A stretch of DNA of 64,000 nucleotides from Armatimonadota bacterium (GTDB lineage: Bacteria > Armatimonadota > Fimbriimonadia > Fimbriimonadales > Fimbriimonadaceae). The position numbers and the translations under genes were made by a program. Numbering within the stretch: position 1 is the first letter of the stretch; the number at the start of each line of letters is the position of its first letter. Location of the stretch: assembly GCA_016223145.1 (NCBI GenBank), contig JACRPN010000022.1, forward strand, positions 1-64,000, in the 5' to 3' direction. The notes beneath the pieces were generated by a model, which worked only from the letters and a program-made list of their open reading frames with translations, made no database searches and was not told the DNA's origin. Shown here piece by piece: positions 8,834-17,055 of this stretch.

Positions 8834-11008
8834 ATGCTGGCTAGCTTGACCTTCTTGCTGGCAATCGCGCCTTGGCACGAACGCCCTCAAGGGGCCTGGT
8901 TCGAGCCAAGGTCCGTTGCGTTTGCCCATGCGCCGTCGATGCACCTTGAAAGCGTGTCGGTGGTCGGCGGATTCAATGATTGGGACCGAGCACGGAACCC
9001 CCTTGAGCTGAGCGCTGACGGTAAAACCTGGCGCGGGACCTTCGACATCCAGCCTGGCGTCTACCCGTATCTCTTTGTGGAGGACGGCAGTCGCTGGGTG
9101 CCGGATCCCAAGGCGCCGCCCTTCCCGGATGCCAACGGCAACGTGAACTCCAAGCTGGTGGTGCTGCCGCTCGATTACGACAAGCAGCCAGGAAGAGTGG
9201 GCGACGGGAAGGTCACCGCCAGCGCCGCGCTGCACTGGCCAAATCCCGAAAACACGGTCCGGCTGGATGAGAACAGGGCCTACGTCAAGCTGCTGACCCG
9301 GGCGCGCGACGTCGCCAAGGTCTGGGTGGTGCTGGAGGGCGGGGAGCGGTTTCCGATGCAGCGGGTGGCTGGAGACGAGCTCTTCGACACCTGGCGTGGG
9401 GAGTTTCAGATTCCCAGGGGCCCGGTGACCCGGTACTCGTTCTTGCTGGAGGATGGGGGGAAGGGCTATTGGCTTGGTGAGAGTGGGCTCTCCTCAGAGC
9501 TGTCCGGCGTGTCGGACAGGTCGGCCAAGTCGGCCAATTCCGACTTGAATAAGCCCCAGACCCCAAACCCCACACCCCGCACCCCCTTTGCCCAGGCGCT
9601 TCGCTCCTACCCCCTTCCCAGAGAGCCGGACTGGGTTCAGGATGCCGTTTTCTACCAGATTTTCCCTGAGCGATTCGACAACGGCGACCCGACAAACGAC
9701 GGACCTGGCGTGGAGCCTTGGGGCAGCAAGCCTACCGGCCGAAACCGGATGGGCGGCGATCTCGCCGGCATCCGCAAGCGTCTGGACTACCTCTCCGAAT
9801 TGGGCGTGAACGCCCTCTACCTGAACCCGGTCTTCCAGGCGAACTCGAACCACGCCTATGACACCGTGGACTACAAGACCGTGGACGCGCGGTTCGGGAC
9901 GAACCAGGAACTAGGTAGCCTGGTGAAAGCCCTGAAAGGCAAGGGCATCAGAACGCTGCTCGACGGCGTGTTCAACCATTCGAGCCCCGACTTCTTCGCG
10001 TTCAAAGATGTCATCGAGAACGGCTGGTGGTCGGCATATAGGAGGTGGTACTTCCTGATTCAGCCGCAAGTGGAGGTGAGGGAGGGCCAGAAGACGTATC
10101 GGACCTTCGCGGGTGTGCCCTCGATGCCCAAGTTGAACCAGGACGACCGGGAGTGCGCGGAGTATTTTCTGGGGATAGGGGAGAGGTGGATCAGGGATAT
10201 GGGGATCGCGGGTTGGCGGCTCGATGTCGCTGACCAGGTGAGCCAGGAGTTCTGGAGGGCGTTCCGAAAGAGGGTGAAGCAGGCCGACCCGGAGAGCTAC
10301 ATCGTCGGCGAGGTCTGGGGGGACGCGCACGAGTATCTTCAGGGCGACCAGCACGATGCGGTGATGAACTACCGCTGGCGCGAGGCGGTGCTGAACTTCC
10401 TGAAGGCCAAGGACCCCAAGCCTTCGGTGCTCGATCGCGACCTTGCCCGCATTCGCCAGGACTATCCAAGGGCGACACTCAATGCGATGTACAACCTGCT
10501 CGGAAGCCACGACACCGAGCGGCTGAGGACGGTGTTGAAGGGCGATCGCGCCAAAGAGCGGCTGGCCGTGGCGCTGCAGTTCTGCTATCCGGGCGTGCCC
10601 AGCATCTACTATGGCGACGAGATCGGCATGGAAGGGGGCAAGGACCCCGATGAGCGCCGGTGCATGATCTGGGACCGCTCGAAGTGGGACGGGAAGCTGC
10701 GCGAGGTGTACCGGCGGCTCATCCGGATTCGGAAGGAACGGCCTTCGCTGCGCCGTGGAGACTTTCGGGTGATCGCTGCGGACGATGCGCGCGGGCTTTT
10801 CCGATTCGAAAGGCGTCTGGGCAAGGAGAGGACACAGCTTGTGGCCAATATCAGCGGCGGGTGCCGAGACGTCAAGGTGGAAAAGGGGTTTGAGATGATC
10901 TACGCGTCTCCCGGCCTCGAACTGAGAAAGGACCGGATGTGCGCCGTGGGTCCGATGAGTTTTGCGATCGTGGGGAACGTCGTGAAGCCGCTTAGGGGAC
11001 AGAAATGA
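8834..11008 (+). CDS. GH13 alpha-amylase family enzyme, exported
   Basis: A 724-residue paralogue of the enzyme at 5327, with a short hydrophobic leader (MLASLTFLLAIAPW) suggesting export. It has the same order: CBM48-like module (VVGGFNDWDRA), second beta-module, and TIM barrel from about residue 270 ([16 protein letters not shown]). Catalytic residues: Asp in GWRLDVAD (about 464), Glu in IVGEVWGD (about 493) and Asp in GSHDTERL (about 559). Between the beta-module and the barrel it has about 30 extra residues (SSELSGVSDRSAKS and KPQTPNPTPRT) that the paralogue lacks, encoded by low-complexity DNA. It ends with an ATGA overlap onto the GH53 gene. Likely role: extracytoplasmic alpha-glucan hydrolysis feeding the cytoplasmic paralogue. 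Confidence 0.88.
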   Translation: MLASLTFLLAIAPWHERPQGAWFEPRSVAFAHAPSMHLESVSVVGGFNDWDRARNPLELSADGKTWRGTFDIQPGVYPYLFVEDGSRWVPDPKAPPFPDANGNVNSKLVVLPLDYDKQPGRVGDGKVTASAALHWPNPENTVRLDENRAYVKLLTRARDVAKVWVVLEGGERFPMQRVAGDELFDTWRGEFQIPRGPVTRYSFLLEDGGKGYWLGESGLSSELSGVSDRSAKSANSDLNKPQTPNPTPRTPFAQALRSYPLPREPDWVQDAVFYQIFPERFDNGDPTNDGPGVEPWGSKPTGRNRMGGDLAGIRKRLDYLSELGVNALYLNPVFQANSNHAYDTVDYKTVDARFGTNQELGSLVKALKGKGIRTLLDGVFNHSSPDFFAFKDVIENGWWSAYRRWYFLIQPQVEVREGQKTYRTFAGVPSMPKLNQDDRECAEYFLGIGERWIRDMGIAGWRLDVADQVSQEFWRAFRKRVKQADPESYIVGEVWGDAHEYLQGDQHDAVMNYRWREAVLNFLKAKDPKPSVLDRDLARIRQDYPRATLNAMYNLLGSHDTERLRTVLKGDRAKERLAVALQFCYPGVPSIYYGDEIGMEGGKDPDERRCMIWDRSKWDGKLREVYRRLIRIRKERPSLRRGDFRVIAADDARGLFRFERRLGKERTQLVANISGGCRDVKVEKGFEMIYASPGLELRKDRMCAVGPMSFAIVGNVVKPLRGQK
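9490..9582 (+). repeat. In-frame low-complexity insertion in the second GH13 gene
   Basis: The DNA carries a CGGCCAAGTCGGCCAA duplication next to the small dyad GTCCG/CGGAC, then a run of CCCCAGACCCCAAACCCC type. It adds about 30 residues at a domain boundary and is absent from the paralogue at 5327. The CCCCA-rich part matches runs at about 11161-11200 and 36953-36983. Confidence 0.65.
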
Positions 11009-12321
11009 CGACGATTCTTCTGACCTTGGTCTCTCTGGGGACTCTGGGCATCAGCCACATTGCGGGTATGAGCGATGCACGGCTGGAGGCCGGCGAAGGG
11101 CGAAGGGCGAAGGGCGAGGTTCGATACGCTATGCGCGATGCGCGATGTGGAATGGGCCCTGTCCCCCAGACCCCAGACCCCAGACCCCAAACCCCAGACT
11201 CCGCACCCTCAACCTTCCTCTCCGGCGGCGACGTGTCCGAGATTCCTCAGATCGAAGACGAGGGCGGCAAGTTCTATTGGAAAGGCAAGCAGGAAGACCC
11301 GTTCGTCATCATGCGCAAAGCCAGGTGGAACTGGGTGCGGTTCCGCATCTGGAATCAGCCGCGAGATGGCTATTGCGATGTGGCGCACACGCTGGCCCTG
11401 GCAAAGCGGGCGGCTGCGCAGGGATTGCAAATCAGCCTGGACTTCCACTATTCGGATTGGTGGGCCGACCCCGCCAAGCAGAACAAACCCAGCGCGTGGA
11501 AGGACCTGAGCTTCGCCGCGCTCACAAAGGAGGTCTACCGCTTCACGCACGACACGGTCCGGGCGATGATCGCCCAAGGCACGCCACCCAACATGGTGCA
11601 GGTGGGCAATGAGATCATCGGCGGGATGCTCTGGCCCGAGGGCAAAGTGAACAGCAACGAGCCGGAATCGTGGAAGCGGTTCGCGGTCCTGCTGAAGGCG
11701 GGGCTGAGGGCGGTGAGGGACGCGGAGAAGGGAATTGGTGAGAATGGTGAGAGTAGTGAGAATGGTGAGAGTAGTGAGAATGGTCCGGAACAACCCTCAC
11801 AATTCTCACCATCCTCACCACCCTCACGAGTTCTGACGATGCTCCACATCGACCGTGGAGGCGACAATACCGCTTCAGTCTGGTGGCTGGACCACGTGGT
11901 GAAAGAGGGCGTCGAGTTTGACTGTATCGGCCAGAGCTACTACCCGTTCTGGCATGGCACGCTGGCTCAGCTTGAGTTCAATCTTAACGACTTGGCGCGG
12001 CGCTACGGCAAAGATGTGTATGTGGTCGAGACCGCCTATCCTTGGACCATGGACCACAAGCGGCGATCGCTGATGAACGAGAAAGACAAGCTGACGCCCG
12101 GCTTCCCGGCGACTCCCGAGGGCCAGGCGGCGTTCCTGAAGAAGGTCACGGAGATTCTGAAGGCGGTCCCAGGCGGCCGCGGCAAGGGCCTGCTCTATTG
12201 GGCGCCGACCTATCTGCTGACTCCCAAGAACAAGGACCGCTACCCTTATGAGAACCTGGCGACGTTCGACACCTCGGGCAGGGCTCTGCCGGCGGTGAGG
12301 GAGTTGGGCGTTAGGCGTTAG
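11005..12321 (+). CDS. GH53 endo-beta-1,4-galactanase (arabinogalactanase)
   Basis: A 438-residue secreted enzyme that should cleave beta-1,4-galactan (EC 3.2.1.89). Family hallmarks are FLSGGDVSEIPQIE at the start of the barrel, DFHYSDWWADPAKQ, acid/base Glu in QVGNEIIGGMLWPEG (about residue 202) and nucleophile Glu in VYVVETAYPW (about 342). The start overlaps the GH13 stop. Two stretches are foreign to the family: about 45 residues between signal peptide and barrel (with GEGRRAKGE and PQTPDPRPQTPD), and about 32 residues with GENGESSENGESSENG placed just before VLTMLHIDRGGDN. Both come from tandem-repeat DNA but keep the frame, so the enzyme may still fold with extra surface loops. It closes the locus-1 operon, which therefore targets galactan as well as alpha-glucan. 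Confidence 0.88.
   Translation: MTTILLTLVSLGTLGISHIAGMSDARLEAGEGRRAKGEVRYAMRDARCGMGPVPQTPDPRPQTPDSAPSTFLSGGDVSEIPQIEDEGGKFYWKGKQEDPFVIMRKARWNWVRFRIWNQPRDGYCDVAHTLALAKRAAAQGLQISLDFHYSDWWADPAKQNKPSAWKDLSFAALTKEVYRFTHDTVRAMIAQGTPPNMVQVGNEIIGGMLWPEGKVNSNEPESWKRFAVLLKAGLRAVRDAEKGIGENGESSENGESSENGPEQPSQFSPSSPPSRVLTMLHIDRGGDNTASVWWLDHVVKEGVEFDCIGQSYYPFWHGTLAQLEFNLNDLARRYGKDVYVVETAYPWTMDHKRRSLMNEKDKLTPGFPATPEGQAAFLKKVTEILKAVPGGRGKGLLYWAPTYLLTPKNKDRYPYENLATFDTSGRALPAVRELGVRR
11090..11210 (+). repeat. In-frame low-complexity insertion 1 in the GH53 gene
   Basis: Consists of short direct repeats: GGCGAAGGGCGAAGGGCGA, GCGATGCGCGATG, and a CCCCAGACCCCAGACCCC array. It lies between the signal peptide and the mature GH53 domain. 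The last part is of the same type as at about 9555-9582 and 36953-36983. Confidence 0.7.
11737..11827 (+). repeat. In-frame inverted array (GGTGAGAAT family) in the GH53 gene
   Basis: The left arm (11737-11784) is tandem GGTGAGAATGGTGAGAGTA units. The right arm (11794-11827) reads CCCTCAC, TTCTCACC and CCTCACC, which is the same unit type inverted, so the RNA could fold into a long imperfect hairpin. The array preserves the reading frame within a conserved barrel. The same unit forms a 110-base array at 50157-50268. Confidence 0.8.
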
Positions 12322-12591
12322 GTGCCAGGTGCTGCTTTGGGAGTGCGCTGACTTGTCAGCGCTTTGACTTGCGGGGCCACCGCTGCTGTAGCTCTTGGGA
12401 TCGCGTTGTGGCCACCGTCCCCCACTCAACGTCGGCGTGAATCCGAGCAGCAAGCAAGAATGCGAGGATTTGTGTCTGCTGAATCGGCGGCGAAAATTCA
12501 GACGAATCTGTCAAGAAACATAAACCGGGGTCGGGACTAAACTGGAACGATGAGGCTGCCTCAGAGATTTTCTGCGGCCAGGTGGATTGAC

Positions 12592-13665
12592 ATGAAGCGT
12601 TCTTTGCTCTCTTCTGCGGCCTTGGCCGCGCTGTTCGCGGTAGCGTCCGGGCAGTCGCCATGGGATCCGGTGAACCAAGTCTCCCAAGCGCAATACACGC
12701 AGTACCAGCAGACGATCCAGAACTCAGGACTCGGGCTCTATGGCGGCTCGGCCTACGATCAGTGGTACCGAAACCGCTGGAACACGGGAGGTTCCGCGAC
12801 CGAGTCTTTAGGCTTCAAGGAGGCCAACCTGTTTCTGCGCGATCAACTCGGCGGGATGGGGTTGGACGTCTCCGAGCAGAGCACCTATCGCAACGTGATC
12901 GGAGAGCTTCGGGGCACGCAGAACCCCGAGCGGATCTGGATCATTTCGGGCCATTTCGATCACCCGGAGAGCGGATTCGAGGCGCCGGGTGGGGATGACA
13001 ACGCAAGCGGTACAGCTGGGATGCTCGAAGCCGCGCGGGTGCTCAGTCAGTATCGCTTTCGCGACACGATCCGGTTCATTGGTTGGGGCGGAGAAGAGGG
13101 CTGGATGCTCGGCAGCTGGGATTACGTGAACAACGTGGTGAAGCCGCGAGGCGAGAACATCGTCGGCATGCTCAACCTCGACATGATCTTGCGGCCCGGT
13201 TGGGATAGCGACCCGAGCGCGCCACGCGACCTCGACCTCTCGACGGGCGATAATCCGGCCTGCATGGCGCTAGCCCAGGGATTCATGGGCGCAATGGGAA
13301 CCTACGCTCCCGGCATCTTGCTTGATCCGCGAAACCCCCAAACGGAGGATTGGTACCCCAGCGACCAGGGACCCTTCATCCAGGAGGGCTATGCCGGGCT
13401 GATGATCGCCGAAAATACGGCACACGAGATCTGGTACCAGGGCACGAACTGGTACTACCACACGGCCAACGATGCCAGCGACCGGGCGGCGAACGACCCA
13501 TTTCACGGGTCGGGTGTCACCTACGAATACGATTGGGCGACGGACGTGGTGCGGGGCTCGGTGGGGTTTCTGGCCGACAGCGCGGGCATCGTTCCCGAGC
13601 CAAGCGGTCTGCTGGGACTGGGCGTGGGGATGTTGTCGTTGCTTCGTAGGCGCGGCCAGGGCTAG
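12592..13665 (+). CDS. M28-family zinc peptidase with PEP-CTERM tail
   Basis: A 357-residue exported aminopeptidase-like protein. The start at 12592 has AGGTGG upstream and yields the signal peptide MKRSLLSSAALAALFAVASG. Metal ligands of the M28 fold are visible: His121 in SGHFDHPES, Asp in GGDDNASGTAG (about 135), the Glu pair in GWGGEEGWMLGS (168-169), Asp197 in LNLDM, and the late His in YYHTANDASD. The C-terminus has VPEPSGLLGLGVGMLSLL followed by RRR, a PEP-CTERM sorting signal. An M28 peptidase carrying such a tail implies anchoring or export with the exosortase pathway. It stands alone, with about 270 bases of repeat-like DNA upstream. Confidence 0.87.
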   Translation: MKRSLLSSAALAALFAVASGQSPWDPVNQVSQAQYTQYQQTIQNSGLGLYGGSAYDQWYRNRWNTGGSATESLGFKEANLFLRDQLGGMGLDVSEQSTYRNVIGELRGTQNPERIWIISGHFDHPESGFEAPGGDDNASGTAGMLEAARVLSQYRFRDTIRFIGWGGEEGWMLGSWDYVNNVVKPRGENIVGMLNLDMILRPGWDSDPSAPRDLDLSTGDNPACMALAQGFMGAMGTYAPGILLDPRNPQTEDWYPSDQGPFIQEGYAGLMIAENTAHEIWYQGTNWYYHTANDASDRAANDPFHGSGVTYEYDWATDVVRGSVGFLADSAGIVPEPSGLLGLGVGMLSLLRRRGQG

Positions 13666-13829
13666 CCCTTCGGCTCTGTCTCGTTGGGAGTCTCCGCACC
13701 CCTGTAACGTATGGGCTTGCCTTCGATTCGGGCTGACTCCATTACGGAAAGTGTGAGGGCGACAAGTGTCCTCTCGATGCCGGTTCTCGCCGCCAACTCA
13801 ATGCGCTGCCGATCATTGCCCCAGCCCAT
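13662..13829 (-). pseudogene. C-terminal remnant, Gfo/Idh/MocA-oxidoreductase-like
   Basis: A 55-residue frame reads LAARTGIERTLVALTL, then SVMESARIEGKPI, and ends RYRGAETPNETEPKG. The middle matches the closing helix of Gfo/Idh/MocA sugar oxidoreductases (x-A-L-x-x-x-x-S-A-R-x-G-x-P-I). The tail instead resembles the end of the PhyH protein at 16249 (FRGAETYHEAEPKGG), and the DNA is about 75% alike over roughly 60 bases (shared GTCTCCGCACCCCTG). No N-terminal part exists, because the upstream DNA belongs to the ankyrin gene in another frame. It is probably a decayed gene end left by a deletion or recombination. Confidence 0.55.
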
Positions 13830-15162
13830 CCCTCCAGTGGACCTTCCTATTGGTCTTCGCAGCCTTCAGAAACCATGCCCAGACCTGGCGATCGACAGGA
13901 TGCTGGACTTGTTCAGTAAGGTCCAGAGGGGTCTTGCCTTCACGGTTCTTCGCGTCTATTTTGGCGCCATTCTGAATCAACCATTCAGCTGATAGAGCTC
14001 GCGATCGGATTACGGCGAAGTGAAGCGGAGTGTTACCGGTGGTCGGATCCGCATCGTTGATGTCAGCGCCCAACTTCCTTAGAAGGGGCAGCATAGTCGG
14101 ACGATTCATGCCGAGGACGAAGGGAGAAGCTCCTGAGCGGTCGTATGTCTTGAAGGACGCTCCGGCGGCGACTAGGGCCTTGACGCAATCCCCCGAACCG
14201 CTTTCAGTGGCGTAGTGAAGCGCCGTCATGCCCATCACATCTCCAGCATTGATTTCAGAACTGTCGGCTCCGAGCGCTGGAATCACCTTTGGGTTGTCCT
14301 GCTGAACGGCGATGATGTATGGATTGAGGAGCGTATTTGCCAAAGGGGGCCCCTTGATTCCCCTCTTCGAAACGTAGCTTGCCATAGCAGGAGTGCTGAG
14401 AGCCGCCAAGTGTAGGGCTGTATAGCCTCCGGCACTTGGCTCCGAGATAAGGTGTCCGGAGAGCTTCTCCAGCTTCTCTAGAAGGGGGATGTCACCTCGG
14501 ACCACGGCATAGAGGAGAGGAGGAATGGAGCCAAATGTGACAACGTCGAAAAGCTCTGGCCGCTCTTTGAAGGTCGCGAGGATCTTGTCCGGCGACTCAG
14601 TCATCACGAATGCGAAAAGGCAGTTGCAGTTCCGAAGATCGAACTGCGTGTCGAGCTTCTCGGCGCTCTCGAAGCTGGCCGAGAAGTTCATGTCCCGTCT
14701 CCAAGCGTTCGCTGGAAGCGAGAAGTCGAGAGGGCCGGGAAGGGACCGTTGTCCGGGTGACAGCTCGTTGACTGTGAACCTCCCGACGTTCCAGAAGTTC
14801 GCATCCACCGTCCGTTCTATTTTGGGGTCTCCGTTGTCAAAGGTGAGGGTGATCTTCACCTTTGGCCTAATGAGGGCGAGCTTTCCAACATTTTTCAGAG
14901 AGACTGTCGCTCTCCAAGGCATGTTGCCGTTTGGGTCCGGGCTGGTCGTGACAGGACTTGCGCCATAGAAGTTCAGCTCAACGCCCGTCTTGACGCTCTC
15001 ACCCTTTGGAGGATTCGTGTTGGGGGGCGGCTGGTAGTTTGGGTCTTTAGGCGCTGAAGCAAAGGGGTTTGGCTTCACGCGGCCCTTCGGCGGATTTGGC
15101 TCACCGCAACCCACGGACATCAGTACGACACATGTGGCCGCTGATAAGTACAAGGCCTTCAT
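13813..15162 (-). CDS. Lipoprotein with ankyrin repeats
   Basis: A 449-residue protein. Start at 15162 gives a lipoprotein leader (MKALYLSAATCVVLMSVGC). A Pro/Asn-rich linker follows (PNPPKGRVKPNP, PPPNTNPPKG), then a beta-rich domain to about residue 180, then ankyrin repeats: GGYTALHLAALS, MGMTALHYATESG, SGASPFVLGMN and TGNTPLHFAVIRSRA. Ankyrin arrays bind protein partners. Anchored in a membrane, the repeats would face the periplasm or outside, which is less usual than cytoplasmic ankyrins. It stands alone on the minus strand. Partner unknown. Confidence 0.8.
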   Translation of the reverse strand: MKALYLSAATCVVLMSVGCGEPNPPKGRVKPNPFASAPKDPNYQPPPNTNPPKGESVKTGVELNFYGASPVTTSPDPNGNMPWRATVSLKNVGKLALIRPKVKITLTFDNGDPKIERTVDANFWNVGRFTVNELSPGQRSLPGPLDFSLPANAWRRDMNFSASFESAEKLDTQFDLRNCNCLFAFVMTESPDKILATFKERPELFDVVTFGSIPPLLYAVVRGDIPLLEKLEKLSGHLISEPSAGGYTALHLAALSTPAMASYVSKRGIKGPPLANTLLNPYIIAVQQDNPKVIPALGADSSEINAGDVMGMTALHYATESGSGDCVKALVAAGASFKTYDRSGASPFVLGMNRPTMLPLLRKLGADINDADPTTGNTPLHFAVIRSRALSAEWLIQNGAKIDAKNREGKTPLDLTEQVQHPVDRQVWAWFLKAAKTNRKVHWRDGLGQ

Positions 15163-15306
15163 GTCGCCATTATAGGCCAATCCACTGAGAGGCGCCAATC
15201 CGGCTGTCACACGCCAATCTAGGTTGGAGCGGTTCGCAGACGATGAGTTACGACACGTGCAATGGGTTTGGGTGTGCCTTAGGCGTGCGGTGGCCCATCG
15301 AGAACC

Positions 15307-16242
15307 TCAGTTGCGATAGGAAGTCATAAGCGCCTCTTCGTCTTTCGGAAGATCGCGTACCTTCCGAAGCCCCTTGCCCTCGGAACTCACCTTCCACCTG
15401 GAGCGTTGGCCCGAATCATCTTCCCGAGTGAAGTTCAATTGCCTGCCGTCGCCACTCCACTCGCTACAGTAATAGGATGCCGTCTTTGAACTTGCGAGAC
15501 GGCGACGCCTAAGGCCGTCGGCGTTCATGACCCATACCTCGCTTTGGGCACCGCTCTCAAAGCTCTTCGCGTCGTTGTCGGCAATCATCGTGTAGGCGAT
15601 CGTTCGGCCATCCGGCGACCACTCGGGCCAAATGCAAGTCTGGCCCTCGGCCGTTAGCCATCTGCCTTTGCCTGTCCTGTAGTCAAGGCGTCGAATGCGC
15701 TTGTGGTCATACCAAAATCGCGAACCGCCCACGACTATTAGGACAACTTCTCCGTTTGGAGAGAACTGGATGAGCTCGGGCCACTGTAGCACGAAGCTGT
15801 GAACCTTTCCACCAGGGAGTTTGGAGAGCTCTCTTCGCTTCTTTGAACGGATGTCGACATCCCAAAGCGGGTTCCCGTCCGCGTTCACCGACACCGCCCC
15901 AAACACGTTGCTCCAGTAAAGGACATGCCGGCTGTCTGGCGCCCATTTGGCGATTTCTGGCGACCGGTCCCACCTTGGGCCGCCCTCGACGATCCGACGT
16001 GCGCCGGATCCGTCGGCACGAGCGACGCACAACGTCTCTCGAACCCAGTCGGTGTTGCTTTGGGAATTCGGGTTTTGCTCGCGCAGGATGTAGGCGATCC
16101 GCTTGTGATCAGGGCTCCAAGTCCTGTCGGTGATGGAGCCCACCGCTTTGGGGCCCCAGCGTGCAGCTTCGGATAGAAGGCCATCGGGAGGGACCGATTG
16201 CTCAAGGCTCGACATCCAAAGACCGATCAGCAGCCCAATCAC
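15307..16242 (-). CDS. TolB-like beta-propeller (PD40) protein
   Basis: A 311-residue exported protein with repeated PD40/WD40-like blades: RTWSPDHKRIAYIL, AKWAPDSRHVLYW, IQFSPNGEVVLIV, PEWSPDGRTIAYTM and SEWSGDGRQLNFT. The N-terminus is a short hydrophobic leader. The GTG start lies 6 bases after the PhyH stop with GGAGG ahead of it, so the two are cotranscribed. The sequence shows only the repeat scaffold. Such propellers bind proteins or ligands and give no specific function. Confidence 0.75.
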   Translation of the reverse strand: MIGLLIGLWMSSLEQSVPPDGLLSEAARWGPKAVGSITDRTWSPDHKRIAYILREQNPNSQSNTDWVRETLCVARADGSGARRIVEGGPRWDRSPEIAKWAPDSRHVLYWSNVFGAVSVNADGNPLWDVDIRSKKRRELSKLPGGKVHSFVLQWPELIQFSPNGEVVLIVVGGSRFWYDHKRIRRLDYRTGKGRWLTAEGQTCIWPEWSPDGRTIAYTMIADNDAKSFESGAQSEVWVMNADGLRRRRLASSKTASYYCSEWSGDGRQLNFTREDDSGQRSRWKVSSEGKGLRKVRDLPKDEEALMTSYRN

Positions 16243-16248
16243 TCGCCG

Positions 16249-17055
16249 TTAGCCTCCTTTCGGTTCTGCCTCGTGGTACGTCTCCGCACCCCTGAACGGC
16301 ATGTGCCTTCCCTCGACGTACCTTGGCCAGGGGTTGTAGTCGTTGATTCCCGGGACGGGCGAGCCGCGCAGCATCAGGCAGCTTGGCCAGTTCTCTTCGG
16401 TCAGGATTCTGGTGGTCGCTGGGATGTAGCGGATGGTGAGACCGGCGCGGCGGTGCGGCGAATGGTTCGCGTGCGAACCGTGCACGATCTTGGGGTTGTG
16501 CACCGAGACGTCTCCCGGCGCGAGCACGAAGTCCACGGCCTTGCTTTCATCGACGAACTCATCCGGCACCTTTCGATCGAGCACGGCCTCCTGGCCGGCT
16601 TCCTCCATCTCCTGGAGCTCCAGATTCTGAGTGCCTGGGATCACCTTCATGCAGCCGTTTTCGGGGGTGGAGTGGTCCACCGCCAGCCAGAGGGTGACCA
16701 CCTCCATCGGCTCCAGGGGCCAATACGCGCCGTCCTGATGCCACAGCACCGGCTGGCCGTCGAACGGCGGTTTGCTGATGAAGTGGCTGGCGAACAGCGC
16801 GACGTTCGGCCCGACGAAGGTCTCGGCGATGTCGAGCAGGCGCGGGTCGGCGATGAGGCGCGTCCAGAACGGGTTGTCCTTCATCAGCCAGTGGTGAAGC
16901 TGCTCGGGCCGCAGTTCGGGATTGCGCTCCAAAAGCCAAGCGATGTGGCGGTCGGTCTCGGCGATGAGCTCGGCGTCGAGCACGTTGCGAAAGATGGTGT
17001 AGCCCTCTCGGTCGTATTCGGCCTTGTGCGCGGCGAAATCGGCGGCGGTGGTCAT
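16249..17055 (-). CDS. Phytanoyl-CoA dioxygenase (PhyH) family protein
   Basis: A 268-residue Fe(II)/2-oxoglutarate-dependent oxygenase. The start at 17055 (MTTAADFAAHKAEYDREGY) is chosen because residues further upstream are Pro-rich translation of repeat DNA. The iron triad is visible: HQD in VLWHQDGAYWPLE (His106, Asp108) and the distal His in NPKIVHGSHANHS (about 192). The 2OG-binding Arg follows in HRRAGLTIRY. Substrate cannot be told; family members hydroxylate diverse small molecules. It is followed by the PD40 gene in the same transcript. Confidence 0.85.
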   Translation of the reverse strand: MTTAADFAAHKAEYDREGYTIFRNVLDAELIAETDRHIAWLLERNPELRPEQLHHWLMKDNPFWTRLIADPRLLDIAETFVGPNVALFASHFISKPPFDGQPVLWHQDGAYWPLEPMEVVTLWLAVDHSTPENGCMKVIPGTQNLELQEMEEAGQEAVLDRKVPDEFVDESKAVDFVLAPGDVSVHNPKIVHGSHANHSPHRRAGLTIRYIPATTRILTEENWPSCLMLRGSPVPGINDYNPWPRYVEGRHMPFRGAETYHEAEPKGG

